Shown here: positions 1-7,504 of the stretch, one piece after another
Layout: each line of letters begins with the position of its first letter
Numbering within the stretch: position 1 is the stretch's first letter
Source of the DNA: Lachnospiraceae bacterium UBA7160
Lineage (GTDB): Bacteria > Bacillota > Clostridia > Lachnospirales > Lachnospiraceae
Length of the DNA stretch: 19,048 bases
Reading direction: 5' to 3'
NCBI GenBank assembly: GCA_002491565.1
Contig: DKWE01000100.1
Coordinates: forward strand, 1-19,048
Position numbers and translations under genes: made by a program
The notes under the pieces: generated by a model
Databases searched by the model: none
What the model saw: the letters and a program-made list of their open reading frames with translations, nothing else
Told to the model about the DNA's origin: nothing

Positions 1-30
1 TCTCTGCTTTGAAACTGGACTTATGCAGTA

Positions 31-72
31 AAAAGCCACAGACCGGCCGCTTGTTCAGCGGCTCTGTCTATG
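31..72 (-). terminator. Rho-independent terminator of gpmI
   Basis: About 55 bases past the gpmI stop codon the minus strand forms a hairpin. ACAGA at 38-42 pairs with TCTGT at 63-67, and GCCGCT at 46-51 pairs with AGCGGC at 57-62, around a five-base loop. On the minus strand the stem is followed by GGCTTTTTAC, a short U-run in RNA. This is a standard intrinsic terminator layout. Confidence 0.75.
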
Positions 73-122
73 GCCTTATCGCTATTAGATCCTTTTTATC
101 TGTTTCCTGACCATTCGCCCTT

Positions 123-1664
123 TTATTTCTCTACCAGCAGTGACTGTCCGGTCATCTCAGAAGGCTGCTCCATGCCCATCAGCTGAATCAAAGTCGGGAC
201 AATATCCGCCAGCCGTCCTCCCTCGCGCAGGGTATACTTCGGATCACAGTTCACAAGGATGAACGGAACCGGATTTGTCGTATGCGCGGTAAACGGCGCG
301 CCCGTCTCATAATCGATCAGCTGCTCTGCATTGCCGTGGTCTGCGCAGATGAAGAGCTGCGCGCCGGTCTCCCTGACCGCTGCCACTACCTTGCCAACAC
401 ACTCATCAACTGCCTCGATTGCCTTGATCGCTGCCTCCTGCACGCCGGTATGGCCAACCATATCCGGATTTGCAAAGTTTGTGATCACCACATCGTATTT
501 TCCGGAGGTAATTGCCTCTGTCACCTTACCGCAGACCTCGTAGACGCTCATCTCCGGCTGCATATCGTACGTCGGCACCTTCGGCGACTTCACCAGAATG
601 CGATCCTCTCCCTCATTCGGAGCCTCCACGCCGCCGTTGAAGAAGAAGGTTACATGCGCATACTTCTCTGTCTCCGCGATTCTCGCCTGCGTCATGTGAT
701 GTGCGGCAAGATACTCGCCAAATGTATTCGTGATTGATACCTTCTTAAATGCGATCGTCTTATTCGGAATCGTCACATCGTACTCCGTAAAGCAAACGTA
801 AACTACCTTCCTGCGCGGTCCGCGGTCGAACCCGTCGAATTCGTCGCAGCAGAAGGTGCGGGTAATTTCACGCGCACGGTCCGGGCGGAAATTGAAGAAG
901 ATAATGGAATCGCCGTCCTGCACCGTCGCAACAGGCTTGCCATCCTTTACTACCACGGTCGGCAGCACAAACTCATCCGTCACATCCTTCGCGTAGGACT
1001 GTGCAACTGCCTCCACTCCGGAGGATGCCTGCTCGCCCTCCCCCGCAGTCAGGGCACGGTATGCTTTCTCCACTCTGTCCCAGCGATTGTCACGGTCCAT
1101 CGCGTAATAGCGGCCCATCACGGTCGCGATCTCACCGACACCGATCTTTGCCATCTCATCCTGAAGCGCCTGCACGTAATCCTTGCCCGATGCCGGCGGC
1201 GTATCTCTGCCGTCCAGGAAACAGTGAACATACACCTTTGTCAGGCCGTAGCGCTTCGCCATCTCCAGAAGCGCATACAGATGTGTGTTGTGGCTGTGCA
1301 CGCCGCCATCGGAGAGAAGCCCGTACATATGCAGGCTCGTGCCATTATCCTTCGCATTTTCCATCGCGCGCTTCAGCTCACTGTTCTCAAAAAACGGACC
1401 ATCCTCGATCTCCTTCGTAATTCTGGTCAGATCCTGATATACAATCCGTCCGGCGCCCATATTGAGGTGGCCAACCTCAGAATTTCCCATCTGTCCATCG
1501 GGAAGTCCAACTGCAAGGCCGCTGGCGTATCCTTTTACAAACGGGCAGGTCGCCATCAGCTCGTCCATCACCGGCGTCTTCGCCTGCGCGATGGCATTGC
1601 CCTCCTGCTTCTCATTCAAGCCATATCCATCCAGAATCATCAAAACCGTTGGTTTCTTGTTCAT
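123..1664 (-). CDS. gpmI: 2,3-bisphosphoglycerate-independent phosphoglycerate mutase
   Basis: Glycolytic and gluconeogenic enzyme that interconverts 3-phosphoglycerate and 2-phosphoglycerate in the cytosol; it is Mn-dependent and belongs to the alkaline phosphatase superfamily. The 513-residue length fits the family. Visible hallmarks are the N-terminal metal motif MILDGYGLN with Asp12, the nucleophile Ser62 in GNSEVGHLN, DGRDTPP in the phosphatase/transferase insert, and ADHGNAE near the C-terminus. An ATG two codons upstream (1670) is possible, but AAGGAG sits one base from it and seven bases from the ATG at 1664, so the later start is chosen. The gene is monocistronic: its own promoter lies about 310 bases upstream and a terminator follows. 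The long leader is unusual for a housekeeping glycolytic gene. Confidence 0.97.
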   Translation of the reverse strand: MNKKPTVLMILDGYGLNEKQEGNAIAQAKTPVMDELMATCPFVKGYASGLAVGLPDGQMGNSEVGHLNMGAGRIVYQDLTRITKEIEDGPFFENSELKRAMENAKDNGTSLHMYGLLSDGGVHSHNTHLYALLEMAKRYGLTKVYVHCFLDGRDTPPASGKDYVQALQDEMAKIGVGEIATVMGRYYAMDRDNRWDRVEKAYRALTAGEGEQASSGVEAVAQSYAKDVTDEFVLPTVVVKDGKPVATVQDGDSIIFFNFRPDRAREITRTFCCDEFDGFDRGPRRKVVYVCFTEYDVTIPNKTIAFKKVSITNTFGEYLAAHHMTQARIAETEKYAHVTFFFNGGVEAPNEGEDRILVKSPKVPTYDMQPEMSVYEVCGKVTEAITSGKYDVVITNFANPDMVGHTGVQEAAIKAIEAVDECVGKVVAAVRETGAQLFICADHGNAEQLIDYETGAPFTAHTTNPVPFILVNCDPKYTLREGGRLADIVPTLIQLMGMEQPSEMTGQSLLVEK

Positions 1665-1682
1665 CTTCATTCTCCTTGTCTT

Positions 1683-1811
1683 TTACTTTGCATGAGCCGC
1701 CTCAATGGACAGCCAGTTTCCAACCGCCAGCCTGTCCATGCAGGACAAGAACCTCTCCATGCCATATTCTTCACAGATAACCGGAACGTTCTTCTCCGTG
1801 TACTGTCTCAT
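1683..1811 (-). CDS. Possible 42-residue small protein in the gpmI leader
   Basis: A short open frame, MRQYTEKNVPVICEEYG... ending in SIEAAHAK, stops 19 bases before the gpmI start. I do not recognise it. Codon choice (many third-position G/C codons) and ordinary amino-acid composition look more protein-like than the other frames here. Against it, the only close Shine-Dalgarno, AGGA, touches the ATG directly, and a better-placed AGGAAAG serves a 16-codon frame starting just upstream at the ATG in MNRNETV. The start codon lies in the 3' arm of the leader inverted repeat. It could be a leader peptide, the tail of a decayed gene, or chance. Confidence 0.3.
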   Translation of the reverse strand: MRQYTEKNVPVICEEYGMERFLSCMDRLAVGNWLSIEAAHAK

Positions 1812-1955
1812 TCCTATTCATGCGAACTTTCCTGCCTGATTTTCCGCCGGACTGCACCTGTTTCGATCGGGGATGCCACCGCATCGCCTCACTCAGCTGT
1901 CTTGCCGGTGAATCCTTATGCTGAAGAGCTCTGACAAATATGAATGAGACAGTAC
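1800..1955 (-). repeat. 14-bp inverted repeat enclosing a 156-base leader element
   Basis: GTACTGTCTCATTC (1800-1813) is the exact reverse complement of GAATGAGACAGTAC (1942-1955). The enclosed 128 bases can form further stems: GATT 1838-1841/AATC 1911-1914, CCGG 1847-1850/1905-1908 and the tight hairpin GATGC 1872-1876/GCATC 1881-1885. It is either a structured RNA in the gpmI leader or a small palindrome-ended repeat. I recognise no known riboswitch class in it. Confidence 0.6.
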
Positions 1956-1982
1956 GCCACTCACGTCCCATATGCACTTCGG

Positions 1983-2011
1983 ATTATAGCACGCACTGCC
2001 GCGAAACGCAA
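1983..2011 (-). promoter_or_regulatory. Sigma-A-type promoter for gpmI
   Basis: On the minus strand TTGCGT (2006-2011) and a perfect TATAAT (1983-1988) are separated by 17 bases. It begins ten bases after the M20 amidohydrolase stop codon, so gpmI is transcribed on its own from about position 1976. Confidence 0.8.
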
Positions 2012-2020
2012 CGGGGAAGT

Positions 2021-3463
2021 TCAGTCCGGAATGACCGGAACCGCATCCGCAGGAATCGGACAGGTATACCCCTCCCGTGTGCGCAGCTCAAATTCCGCCC
2101 GTGCTTTTCCAAGCAGTTCTGGATCTGTCAGGAGATCCACGGCTGCCGCCGCGAGCACCTTGCCGGCATGCACGGCTGCTTTATGCCCGATCTCTGTACG
2201 GTCGCAGGAAACATTCTGCCAGCTGTGGCCCGGGCATCCATTCGGCCAGGAAGCCACATGAATCTGCGCAGTCGGCACAAGCCAGCTCACATCCCCCACA
2301 TCAGTAGAACCCGGCTCAAACGCATCTCCGGTATACAGCGGCGCAAGAAACTCATTCATCGCGTGCCCGCATTTTTCGCGCTGCGCCCGTGTCTGCTCGC
2401 GCAGCACAGGATCATATTTCGCAGCCACGCCAGGCACCGCATCACTTCCAGGGTATGTCTTGGAAAGTGCATCCGCGAACGCATGCTCCTCTTTGGTGTA
2501 GGACGGCACGCCAAGCTCGCAGAAGTTGTCATACAATACCTGCTCCAGCACATGGTTCGTCACTGTATCTGCCAGCCCGTCAATAAATTTCCGCTCATAT
2601 GTTGTGTCTGTCATCAGCGCAGCTCCTTCGGCAATCCGGTCTACCCGCTTCTGCAGCTCCACTGCCTCCGAAACATGATTGGAACGCACCATGTACAAAA
2701 CTGACGCCCGCGGCTGCACCACATTGGGACTGCAGCCGCCCGCATCGGTGATCGCATAGTGTACCCGTGCCTGGTCACTCATATGCTCGCGCAAAAACTG
2801 TACCCCGATATTCATCAGCTCGACCGCGTCCAGCGCACTGCGCCCTTTCTCCGGAGCCCCAGACGCATGGGAAGCCACTCCCTGAAACTTATACTGCACC
2901 TGGATACAGGAATTTGACGAGCCCGTCTGCACCTCGTTGACATCCTCCGGATGCCAGGTAAGCGCCGCGTCAAGCCCCCGCCAGACGCCGTCACGTGCCA
3001 TGAAAGCTTTCGCCGCTCCGCCCTCTTCTCCCGGACAGCCGTACAAAATCACAGTTCCCGGCCTCCTTGTCTGCTCCAGATACGCCCGGATGCCAATCGC
3101 AGCCGCAAAAGCGCCTGCCCCAAGCAGATTGTGCCCGCAGCCGTGTCCACAGCCGCCCGGCGTCAATTCCTCCCGCGTAAGGCTGCCTGCACGCTGCGAC
3201 AACCCGGAAAGCGCGTCATACTCTGCCAGAATCCCGATCACCGGCCGTCCATTCCCGTAGCTTGCCGCAAACGCAGTTGCGATCCCGCAGATTCCCTTTT
3301 CGACCTGAAAGCCCTCTTCCTCCAACACTTTACAGTACAACGCCGCCGATTTTTCCTCCTGCAGCGACAGTTCCGCGTAGTCCCAGATCTGATCTGCCAC
3401 CTCGGCGATGCGCCCTGCCTTCTCCTCGATTTTTGCAATCACAAGCTTTTTTTCTTCCGTCAT
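2021..3463 (-). CDS. M20 family amidohydrolase, AbgB-like (p-aminobenzoyl-glutamate hydrolase type)
   Basis: Predicted cytosolic zinc-dependent amidase of peptidase family M20 that cleaves an amide bond to a carboxylate-bearing amino acid. Its 480 residues match AbgB of p-aminobenzoyl-glutamate hydrolase closely in length and style. Metal-site motifs are visible: GHGCGHN at 106-112, CPGEEGG at 143-149 and TWHPED around His171; the central part is the lid/dimerisation domain. No AbgA partner is present, so it may act as a homodimer on another N-acyl amino acid. The start has GGGGG ten bases upstream. It lies 175 bases after the amino-acid ABC transporter, separated by a terminator, so a link to an imported amide or peptide is suggestive only. 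Substrate is unproven. Confidence 0.9.
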   Translation of the reverse strand: MTEEKKLVIAKIEEKAGRIAEVADQIWDYAELSLQEEKSAALYCKVLEEEGFQVEKGICGIATAFAASYGNGRPVIGILAEYDALSGLSQRAGSLTREELTPGGCGHGCGHNLLGAGAFAAAIGIRAYLEQTRRPGTVILYGCPGEEGGAAKAFMARDGVWRGLDAALTWHPEDVNEVQTGSSNSCIQVQYKFQGVASHASGAPEKGRSALDAVELMNIGVQFLREHMSDQARVHYAITDAGGCSPNVVQPRASVLYMVRSNHVSEAVELQKRVDRIAEGAALMTDTTYERKFIDGLADTVTNHVLEQVLYDNFCELGVPSYTKEEHAFADALSKTYPGSDAVPGVAAKYDPVLREQTRAQREKCGHAMNEFLAPLYTGDAFEPGSTDVGDVSWLVPTAQIHVASWPNGCPGHSWQNVSCDRTEIGHKAAVHAGKVLAAAAVDLLTDPELLGKARAEFELRTREGYTCPIPADAVPVIPD

Positions 3464-3489
3464 TTGGAAATTCCCCCTGATTCTTTTCT

Positions 3490-3545
3490 CCGGTCATCCC
3501 GAAGGTTTCCTTGCGCAGTGACCGGAGCGATAAGCTCCTCACTGC
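3490..3545 (-). promoter_or_regulatory. Two mutually exclusive hairpins in the M20 amidohydrolase leader
   Basis: Hairpin 1 pairs 3515-3521 with 3539-3545 (GCAGTGA/TCACTGC) and 3524-3528 with 3534-3538 (GGAGC/GCTCC). Hairpin 2 pairs CCGGTCA 3490-3496 with TGACCGG 3519-3525, with AAGG 3502-3505/CCTT 3509-3512 inside. Both need 3519-3525, so only one can form at a time. Neither is followed by a U-run, and the ribosome binding site at about 3473-3478 is outside both. The layout resembles a switch, but no known riboswitch motif is recognised. Confidence 0.45.
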
Positions 3546-3566
3546 CCCGAACTACAAAACTTTTAT

Positions 3567-3615
3567 GCAAAAAAGAGCCGTCCGTAAGAAACATTTTTCC
3601 GCAACAGACAGCTCT
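3567..3615 (-). terminator. Rho-independent terminator of the amino-acid ABC operon
   Basis: AGAGCCGTCCGT (3574-3585) pairs with ACAGACAGCTCT (3604-3615) over twelve positions with wobble pairs. On the minus strand the stem is followed directly by a run of six T. It lies 24 bases beyond the ATPase stop codon. Confidence 0.85.
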
Positions 3616-3638
3616 ATCCTACCTGATTTACCTGCTTT

Positions 3639-4415
3639 TTACAATACTTTTGACAGGAAGTCCTGCAGCCGCGGATGCTGGGGATTCCCGAAAATTGCCT
3701 CCGGAGTCCCCTCCTCCAGCAGCTTTCCGTCCGCCATAAACAGCACGCGGTTCCCGACCTCGCGCGCAAACCCCATCTCATGGGTCACGCAAACCATGGT
3801 CATTCCTTCCTTTGCAAGCCCCTTCATGACATCCAACACCTCGCCTACCATCTCCGGGTCAAGCGCCGAGGTCGGCTCGTCAAACAACATAACCTCCGGC
3901 TCCATCGCCAGCGCGCGCACGATCGCGACACGCTGTTTCTGTCCTCCGGAGAGCTGAATCGGATAGGCATCCGCGCGGTCAGCAAGACCGACACGGTCAA
4001 GCAATGCCAGCGCCTTCCGCCGCGCTTCCTCACGGTCCAGCTTTTTCACCTTCATCGGTGCGAGTATCATATTATCCAGGATCGTCATATGCGGGAAGAG
4101 ATTGAAATGCTGGAACACCATCCCCATCTTCTGACGGAGCTCATCCACATTGAGCTTCACCTTTTTCCCATTCTCATCCAGGTATTTTTTCTTCGTAATA
4201 TCCACGCCGTCAAAGTAAATCGCACCGCCGGTCGGCTCTTCGAGCAGGTTCAGGCTGCGCAGAAACGTGGATTTGCCGGACCCGGATGGTCCGATGACCA
4301 CCATCACATCCCCGCGCCGGATGGTCGTCGTCACCCCGTCGAGCGCCCGGATGGTCCCCATCTTGTAATGCTTCTTCAAATCCTCCACTCGGATCAGGCT
4401 ATCTCTTGTCTCCAC
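3639..4415 (-). CDS. Polar amino-acid ABC transporter, ATP-binding protein (GlnQ type)
   Basis: Cytoplasmic ATPase that powers import of a polar amino acid through the permease encoded just upstream. At 258 residues it is slightly longer than typical GlnQ proteins because of a short lysine-rich stretch around 75-90. Walker A GPSGSGKST is at 42-50, the Q-loop in VFQHFNLFPH at 100-109, the signature LSGGQ at 155-159, Walker B VMLFDE at 175-180 and the switch histidine in THEM near 212. The start is GTG, with GGAGG seven to eight bases upstream. It overlaps the permease end by 17 bases, implying translational coupling. Third and last gene of the ABC operon; a terminator follows. Confidence 0.95.
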   Translation of the reverse strand: METRDSLIRVEDLKKHYKMGTIRALDGVTTTIRRGDVMVVIGPSGSGKSTFLRSLNLLEEPTGGAIYFDGVDITKKKYLDENGKKVKLNVDELRQKMGMVFQHFNLFPHMTILDNMILAPMKVKKLDREEARRKALALLDRVGLADRADAYPIQLSGGQKQRVAIVRALAMEPEVMLFDEPTSALDPEMVGEVLDVMKGLAKEGMTMVCVTHEMGFAREVGNRVLFMADGKLLEEGTPEAIFGNPQHPRLQDFLSKVL

Positions 4416-5184
4416 GGCTCATCCTCCTCTCAAAATAGGCAATCAGCTTGGACGTCGGGAAGCACAGGCAGAAATAAATCGCAGTCGCCACAAGCAGCGG
4501 TTCAATGATGACAAAGGTCGCACCCTTGACTGCATTGACGGCGGACATGATATCCTGCACACCGATCGTATAGGTAATTGCAGACTCCTTGATGATCACA
4601 ACAAATTCATTTGCGATGGCTGGAAGGATATTTTTCAGCGCCTGCGGAAAAATGATATAGCGGAGATTCTGTACCTGAGACAGTCCCAGAGAACGCGCCG
4701 CTTCCGTCTGGCCTCCGTCAATCGACTGAATGCCGGAACGGATAATCTCACAAAGATACGCGCCGGAATTCATGCCAAGCGCGACCACGCCTGGGAAGAA
4801 ACGGTCAAACTTTATGAACCCAAACAGCCGGAAAGATGGCAGGTCAATGATACTGAACACACCATAGTAAATGATGAATACCTGCACAATCACCGGCGTG
4901 GAACGCAGGATTTCCACGTACGCCGTCGCAAGAAAGGCAAGCGGATTAAAACGGCTGACCGCCGCAAGCACACCGCTCTCCTTCTGATGCCCATCTTTGG
5001 TCAGTCCGAGAAACCTCAGCGGACGCACATTCGATAAGCGCATCAAGGCAAGCACGAGCGCGATACAAAACCCGATTGCGACCGTAAAAAGGGAAAGCAA
5101 TACTGTCACCAGTACGCCCTGCTCAAACAATTGCACATACGGCACAATTTTAGAAAAATTGCTGAGTTTGATAAAACTATCCAT
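4399..5184 (-). CDS. Polar amino-acid ABC transporter, permease (HisM/GlnP type)
   Basis: Integral membrane subunit of a polar amino-acid importer, probably working as a homodimer since only one permease gene is present. The sequence has a first hydrophobic helix near the N-terminus, then EILRSTPVIVQVF, which begins the conserved permease core, and the cytoplasmic EAA loop EAARSLGLSQVQ, which contacts the ATPase, followed by FPQALKNILPAIANEFVVIIKES typical of the family (motif given in part). A polar stretch after the first helix (TKDGHQKESG) is longer than in many relatives. The start at 5184 has AAAGGAG eight bases upstream; a longer frame from 5211 lacks one. 261 residues. Confidence 0.94.
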   Translation of the reverse strand: MDSFIKLSNFSKIVPYVQLFEQGVLVTVLLSLFTVAIGFCIALVLALMRLSNVRPLRFLGLTKDGHQKESGVLAAVSRFNPLAFLATAYVEILRSTPVIVQVFIIYYGVFSIIDLPSFRLFGFIKFDRFFPGVVALGMNSGAYLCEIIRSGIQSIDGGQTEAARSLGLSQVQNLRYIIFPQALKNILPAIANEFVVIIKESAITYTIGVQDIMSAVNAVKGATFVIIEPLLVATAIYFCLCFPTSKLIAYFERRMSRGDKR

Positions 5185-5217
5185 GAATTGCTCCTTTACT
5201 CTTCTGTGCATCCACGC

Positions 5218-5269
5218 GGAAAATGCTGCCGCGTTCCCTTTTTACAGGGTACTTTGCAGCAGCATTTCC
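5218..5269 (-). other. Intercistronic hairpin between binding protein and permease genes
   Basis: GGAAAATGCTGC (5218-5229) pairs, with one bulged base, with GCAGCATTTCC (5259-5269), and CCCT/AGGG forms an inner stem. It lacks a clear U-run. Such hairpins often protect the upstream binding-protein mRNA and lower expression of the membrane subunits; that role is inferred. Confidence 0.5.
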
Positions 5270-5380
5270 GATTGCTACCATTCTGCCATGCATCAGACCC
5301 GGAAAGACAGCTTTGTGCAGAATTTCCACCCCTGCCTGTCAGAGCCTCCGCTTCGATGCATTTGGAATACTCCGTCTGAA

Positions 5381-6265
5381 TTATTCCTCTGTGGAAGCCT
5401 CTGTGCCTGCCTCTGTCGCAGCCTCGTCCGCTGCAATCTCGCCATTCTCATCGAGCAGACCCTCATACTTCTCACCAGATGCAAGCGCATTTGCCTCCGC
5501 GATGAACTGCTCCAGAGATCCATCCTCCTTTGCCGCTGCAATCGCTTCGTTGACTGCTGCCATAAGCGCCTCATTGTCCTTGCAGACACCGATCGAGGAA
5601 CCCTTTACATCATACGGAACATCCAGCACAATCTCCAGCTCCGGATAGTTCTTCTGATAGCTCTTCGCTACATCGGTCTCAATGTATGCCGCATCCAGCT
5701 TGCCAGCGAGCAGCTCGGAAATGATATCGGTCACTTTCGGAAGCGGAATGATATCTGCATCCGGCGTATTCTCATTTGCCAGGTCGAGCTGAATGGAACC
5801 AATCTGTGCACCGACTGAGACATCGGCATTGTTGACTGCCTCAAAGGTGTTGTACACCTCTGCATTATCCTTTACCGTCACAAGAGCCTGTCCGCCCTCA
5901 TAGTAGATATCAGAGAAATCCATCGCATCTGCACGCGTCGGATCCGGGGAAAGACCAGCCATGCCAAGGTCCACGGACTTCGTCGCCAGCTCGGTCAGCA
6001 CACCGTCAAAGTCTACCGGGATCACCTCAAGCTCCAGTCCCATATAATCTGCGATGTACTGTGCCAGGGCAATGTCAAAGCCTGCCAGCGTCGGCGTGCC
6101 ATCCTCCGCGATCGAATAAAACTCATACGGAGCAAAATCCGGGCTCGTCGCTACGGTCAGCTTTCCCTCGGTCACAGTCTCAACCGCTGCGCCTTCCTCT
6201 GCAAATGCTGTCATAGAAGCTGCCATGCCGACTGCCATAGCAAGCGCAATTATTTTCTTTTTCAT
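5381..6265 (-). CDS. Polar amino-acid ABC transporter, substrate-binding protein
   Basis: Extracytoplasmic binding protein of the SBP family 3 type, which captures a polar amino acid and delivers it to the permease. Residues 1-22 form a signal peptide (MKKKIIALAMAVGMAASMTAFA) with AFA as likely cleavage site. The mature part begins the family fold with LTVATSPDFAPYEF and GFDIALAQYIADYMG, followed by DGVLTELATKSVDLGMAGLSPDPTR. There is no lipobox cysteine, which is odd for a Gram-positive binding protein, and the C-terminus ends in an acidic Thr/Glu/Ala tail. First gene of a three-gene operon with its own promoter; AGGAGGAG lies about six bases before the ATG. 294 residues. Confidence 0.95.
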   Translation of the reverse strand: MKKKIIALAMAVGMAASMTAFAEEGAAVETVTEGKLTVATSPDFAPYEFYSIAEDGTPTLAGFDIALAQYIADYMGLELEVIPVDFDGVLTELATKSVDLGMAGLSPDPTRADAMDFSDIYYEGGQALVTVKDNAEVYNTFEAVNNADVSVGAQIGSIQLDLANENTPDADIIPLPKVTDIISELLAGKLDAAYIETDVAKSYQKNYPELEIVLDVPYDVKGSSIGVCKDNEALMAAVNEAIAAAKEDGSLEQFIAEANALASGEKYEGLLDENGEIAADEAATEAGTEASTEE

Positions 6266-6306
6266 AATAACTCCTCCTCATGCATAAATATTAATTCTGT
6301 TGACTT

Positions 6307-6780
6307 TTATTCATTATACTTGTTTTTTTTCAGAATGCAAGAGGAAAACAAAAAAAAATGTACTAAATTAGATACATACCACGCTGCCACAAGCATCCCG
6401 GCTGCCACCAGACAATGCCGGATCTCATTTCCCCAGTGCCAGAACCGCTGATCCAGCACGCAGTAGCCCACATAGCCAAATGTCGCAGCGGCAAAACAGA
6501 GCAGCTGGCAGAACGCGCAGCTCCGGCATGCTTTGATTCCTGCACGCTCTGCCTCTTTGCGCGAAATTCCTCCCAGCCAGTCCGCACGCCCGGACACCAA
6601 TGCGAAAACTGCCAGAAGATCCAGCATCCCGCAAACTACCAGCCCGAACAGCCGCTTCTGTCCCCAGAGGCCAGCGACTGCAGGGTAATCCAGCGACAAA
6701 GCAGCCAGCACAGCAGCGAAAAGCACACACCATACATAGAATAGCAGCTGCACGCCCCGGCCAGTCCTTCCTGATGTCAT
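6307..6780 (-). CDS. Small four-helix membrane protein of unknown function
   Basis: A 157-residue protein I do not recognise. Four hydrophobic segments are visible at about 11-30, 44-63, 86-108 and 122-146, with a short basic C-terminal tail. Seven cysteines cluster in the second half, including CRSCAFCQLLC at 85-95, a spacing that could bind a metal or be simple membrane-segment composition. The ATG at 6780 overlaps the thiamine diphosphokinase stop codon (ATGA), and GGGGAGGAA precedes it, so the two are translationally coupled; a longer frame from 6843 is an artefact of reading into the upstream gene. The 3' end doubles as the ABC operon promoter. A role with thiamine is only a guess from position. 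Confidence 0.75.
   Translation of the reverse strand: MTSGRTGRGVQLLFYVWCVLFAAVLAALSLDYPAVAGLWGQKRLFGLVVCGMLDLLAVFALVSGRADWLGGISRKEAERAGIKACRSCAFCQLLCFAAATFGYVGYCVLDQRFWHWGNEIRHCLVAAGMLVAAWYVSNLVHFFLFSSCILKKNKYNE
6313..6340 (-). promoter_or_regulatory. Sigma-A-type promoter for the ABC transporter operon
   Basis: TTGCAT (6335-6340) and TATAAT (6313-6318) on the minus strand are 16 bases apart, with an A-rich spacer. The whole promoter lies inside the last codons of the upstream membrane-protein gene. Confidence 0.8.
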
Positions 6781-7448
6781 AACGGTTCCTCCCCGCCGCC
6801 GATTCGCTCTCTTCGCACCGGCATTCCGTTCGCTGCATCCCACAAAATCAGCAGCGTGCCGCCGTGTACCTCAATGGAGCTCTCCACTCCGGTAAACTCA
6901 TTGCTCAGACCCAATACGCGGTCAAAAACCAGCTTTGCATCCGCAAGCGGATACTTCAGTCCGCGCTCCCAGACTCCGGACGCCTCCTCCGTCATACTGA
7001 ATACGGAAATCACTCCGGAAGCTGCCGCTGAAAATGTAATCCGCTCCGAGGTAATCGCAGTAATGATCAGATGTTCCCCGATCAGATACGCTTCCTGGCC
7101 CTGGCGCGACATTCCGGTCAGCAGCTGGAAATTCGCCATCGTATGGTCAAGCCTGCCGCCCAGCCCTCCGTAGAGGAAAAAACGGCGATATCCCTGCTCC
7201 GCTCCATAGAACGCCGCGAGCGCCATATCCGAATCGTCCTTCTCTCTCGGATGCCGGAACAGATGCGCATGCTCCGGCATCTGCTCCAGGGAATCAAAAT
7301 CTCCCATCAGGACATCCGGTTCGATCCCGATTCCTTTCAGATACTGATAGCCTCCATCCGCCGCGATTACAAGATCTCCTGACCCGGGATGCTCCAGCAG
7401 CCCGTCAAAGCTGCCTGCCCCTACAATATAACAAACTTTTTCTTCCAT
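6777..7448 (-). CDS. thiN: Thiamine diphosphokinase
   Basis: Cytosolic enzyme that transfers pyrophosphate from ATP to thiamine to form thiamine diphosphate. The 223-residue product has the family pattern: AADGG at 29-33, MGDFDSL at 48-54, KDDSDMALA at 70-78 and GGLGGRLDHTMANFQLL at 94-110, where the acidic residues bind Mg-ATP and GGRLDH lines the thiamine site. The start at 7448 follows AAAGGAAGG; a longer frame would begin at 7523 inside the terminator of the preceding operon and is rejected. In many Firmicutes this gene sits with rsgA and rpe; here it is paired with a small membrane protein. No TPP riboswitch is visible in the 60-base leader. Confidence 0.93.
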   Translation of the reverse strand: MEEKVCYIVGAGSFDGLLEHPGSGDLVIAADGGYQYLKGIGIEPDVLMGDFDSLEQMPEHAHLFRHPREKDDSDMALAAFYGAEQGYRRFFLYGGLGGRLDHTMANFQLLTGMSRQGQEAYLIGEHLIITAITSERITFSAAASGVISVFSMTEEASGVWERGLKYPLADAKLVFDRVLGLSNEFTGVESSIEVHGGTLLILWDAANGMPVRRERIGGGEEPL

Positions 7449-7504
7449 ATCCTTCCTTTCCACGCCCCATGACAAAATGATTTCCAGATAACGGTCTTCT
7501 GTTA

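Larger units (their letters stand above)
1671..1976 (-). other. Long 5' leader of gpmI (no confident gene)
   Basis: Gap of about 350 bases between the M20 gene and gpmI, most of it transcribed leader if the promoter at 1983-2011 is used. It contains the 14-bp inverted repeat 1800-1813/1942-1955, inner stems GATGC 1872-1876/GCATC 1881-1885 and CCGG 1847-1850/1905-1908, and a second hairpin near the gene, ATGGACAG 1705-1712 with CTGTCCAT 1732-1739. A 68-codon frame at 1771-1977 has no room for a ribosome binding site after the predicted transcription start and is not called as a gene. Confidence 0.5.

Noticed and set aside
1224..1934. Plus-strand frame of 236 codons over the gpmI start
   Set aside because: Antisense shadow of gpmI and its leader, with no ribosome binding site or recognisable motif.
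1771..1977. 68-codon minus-strand frame in the gpmI leader
   Set aside because: Its start lies at the predicted transcription start with no ribosome binding site; composition is not protein-like, and it overlaps the structured element.
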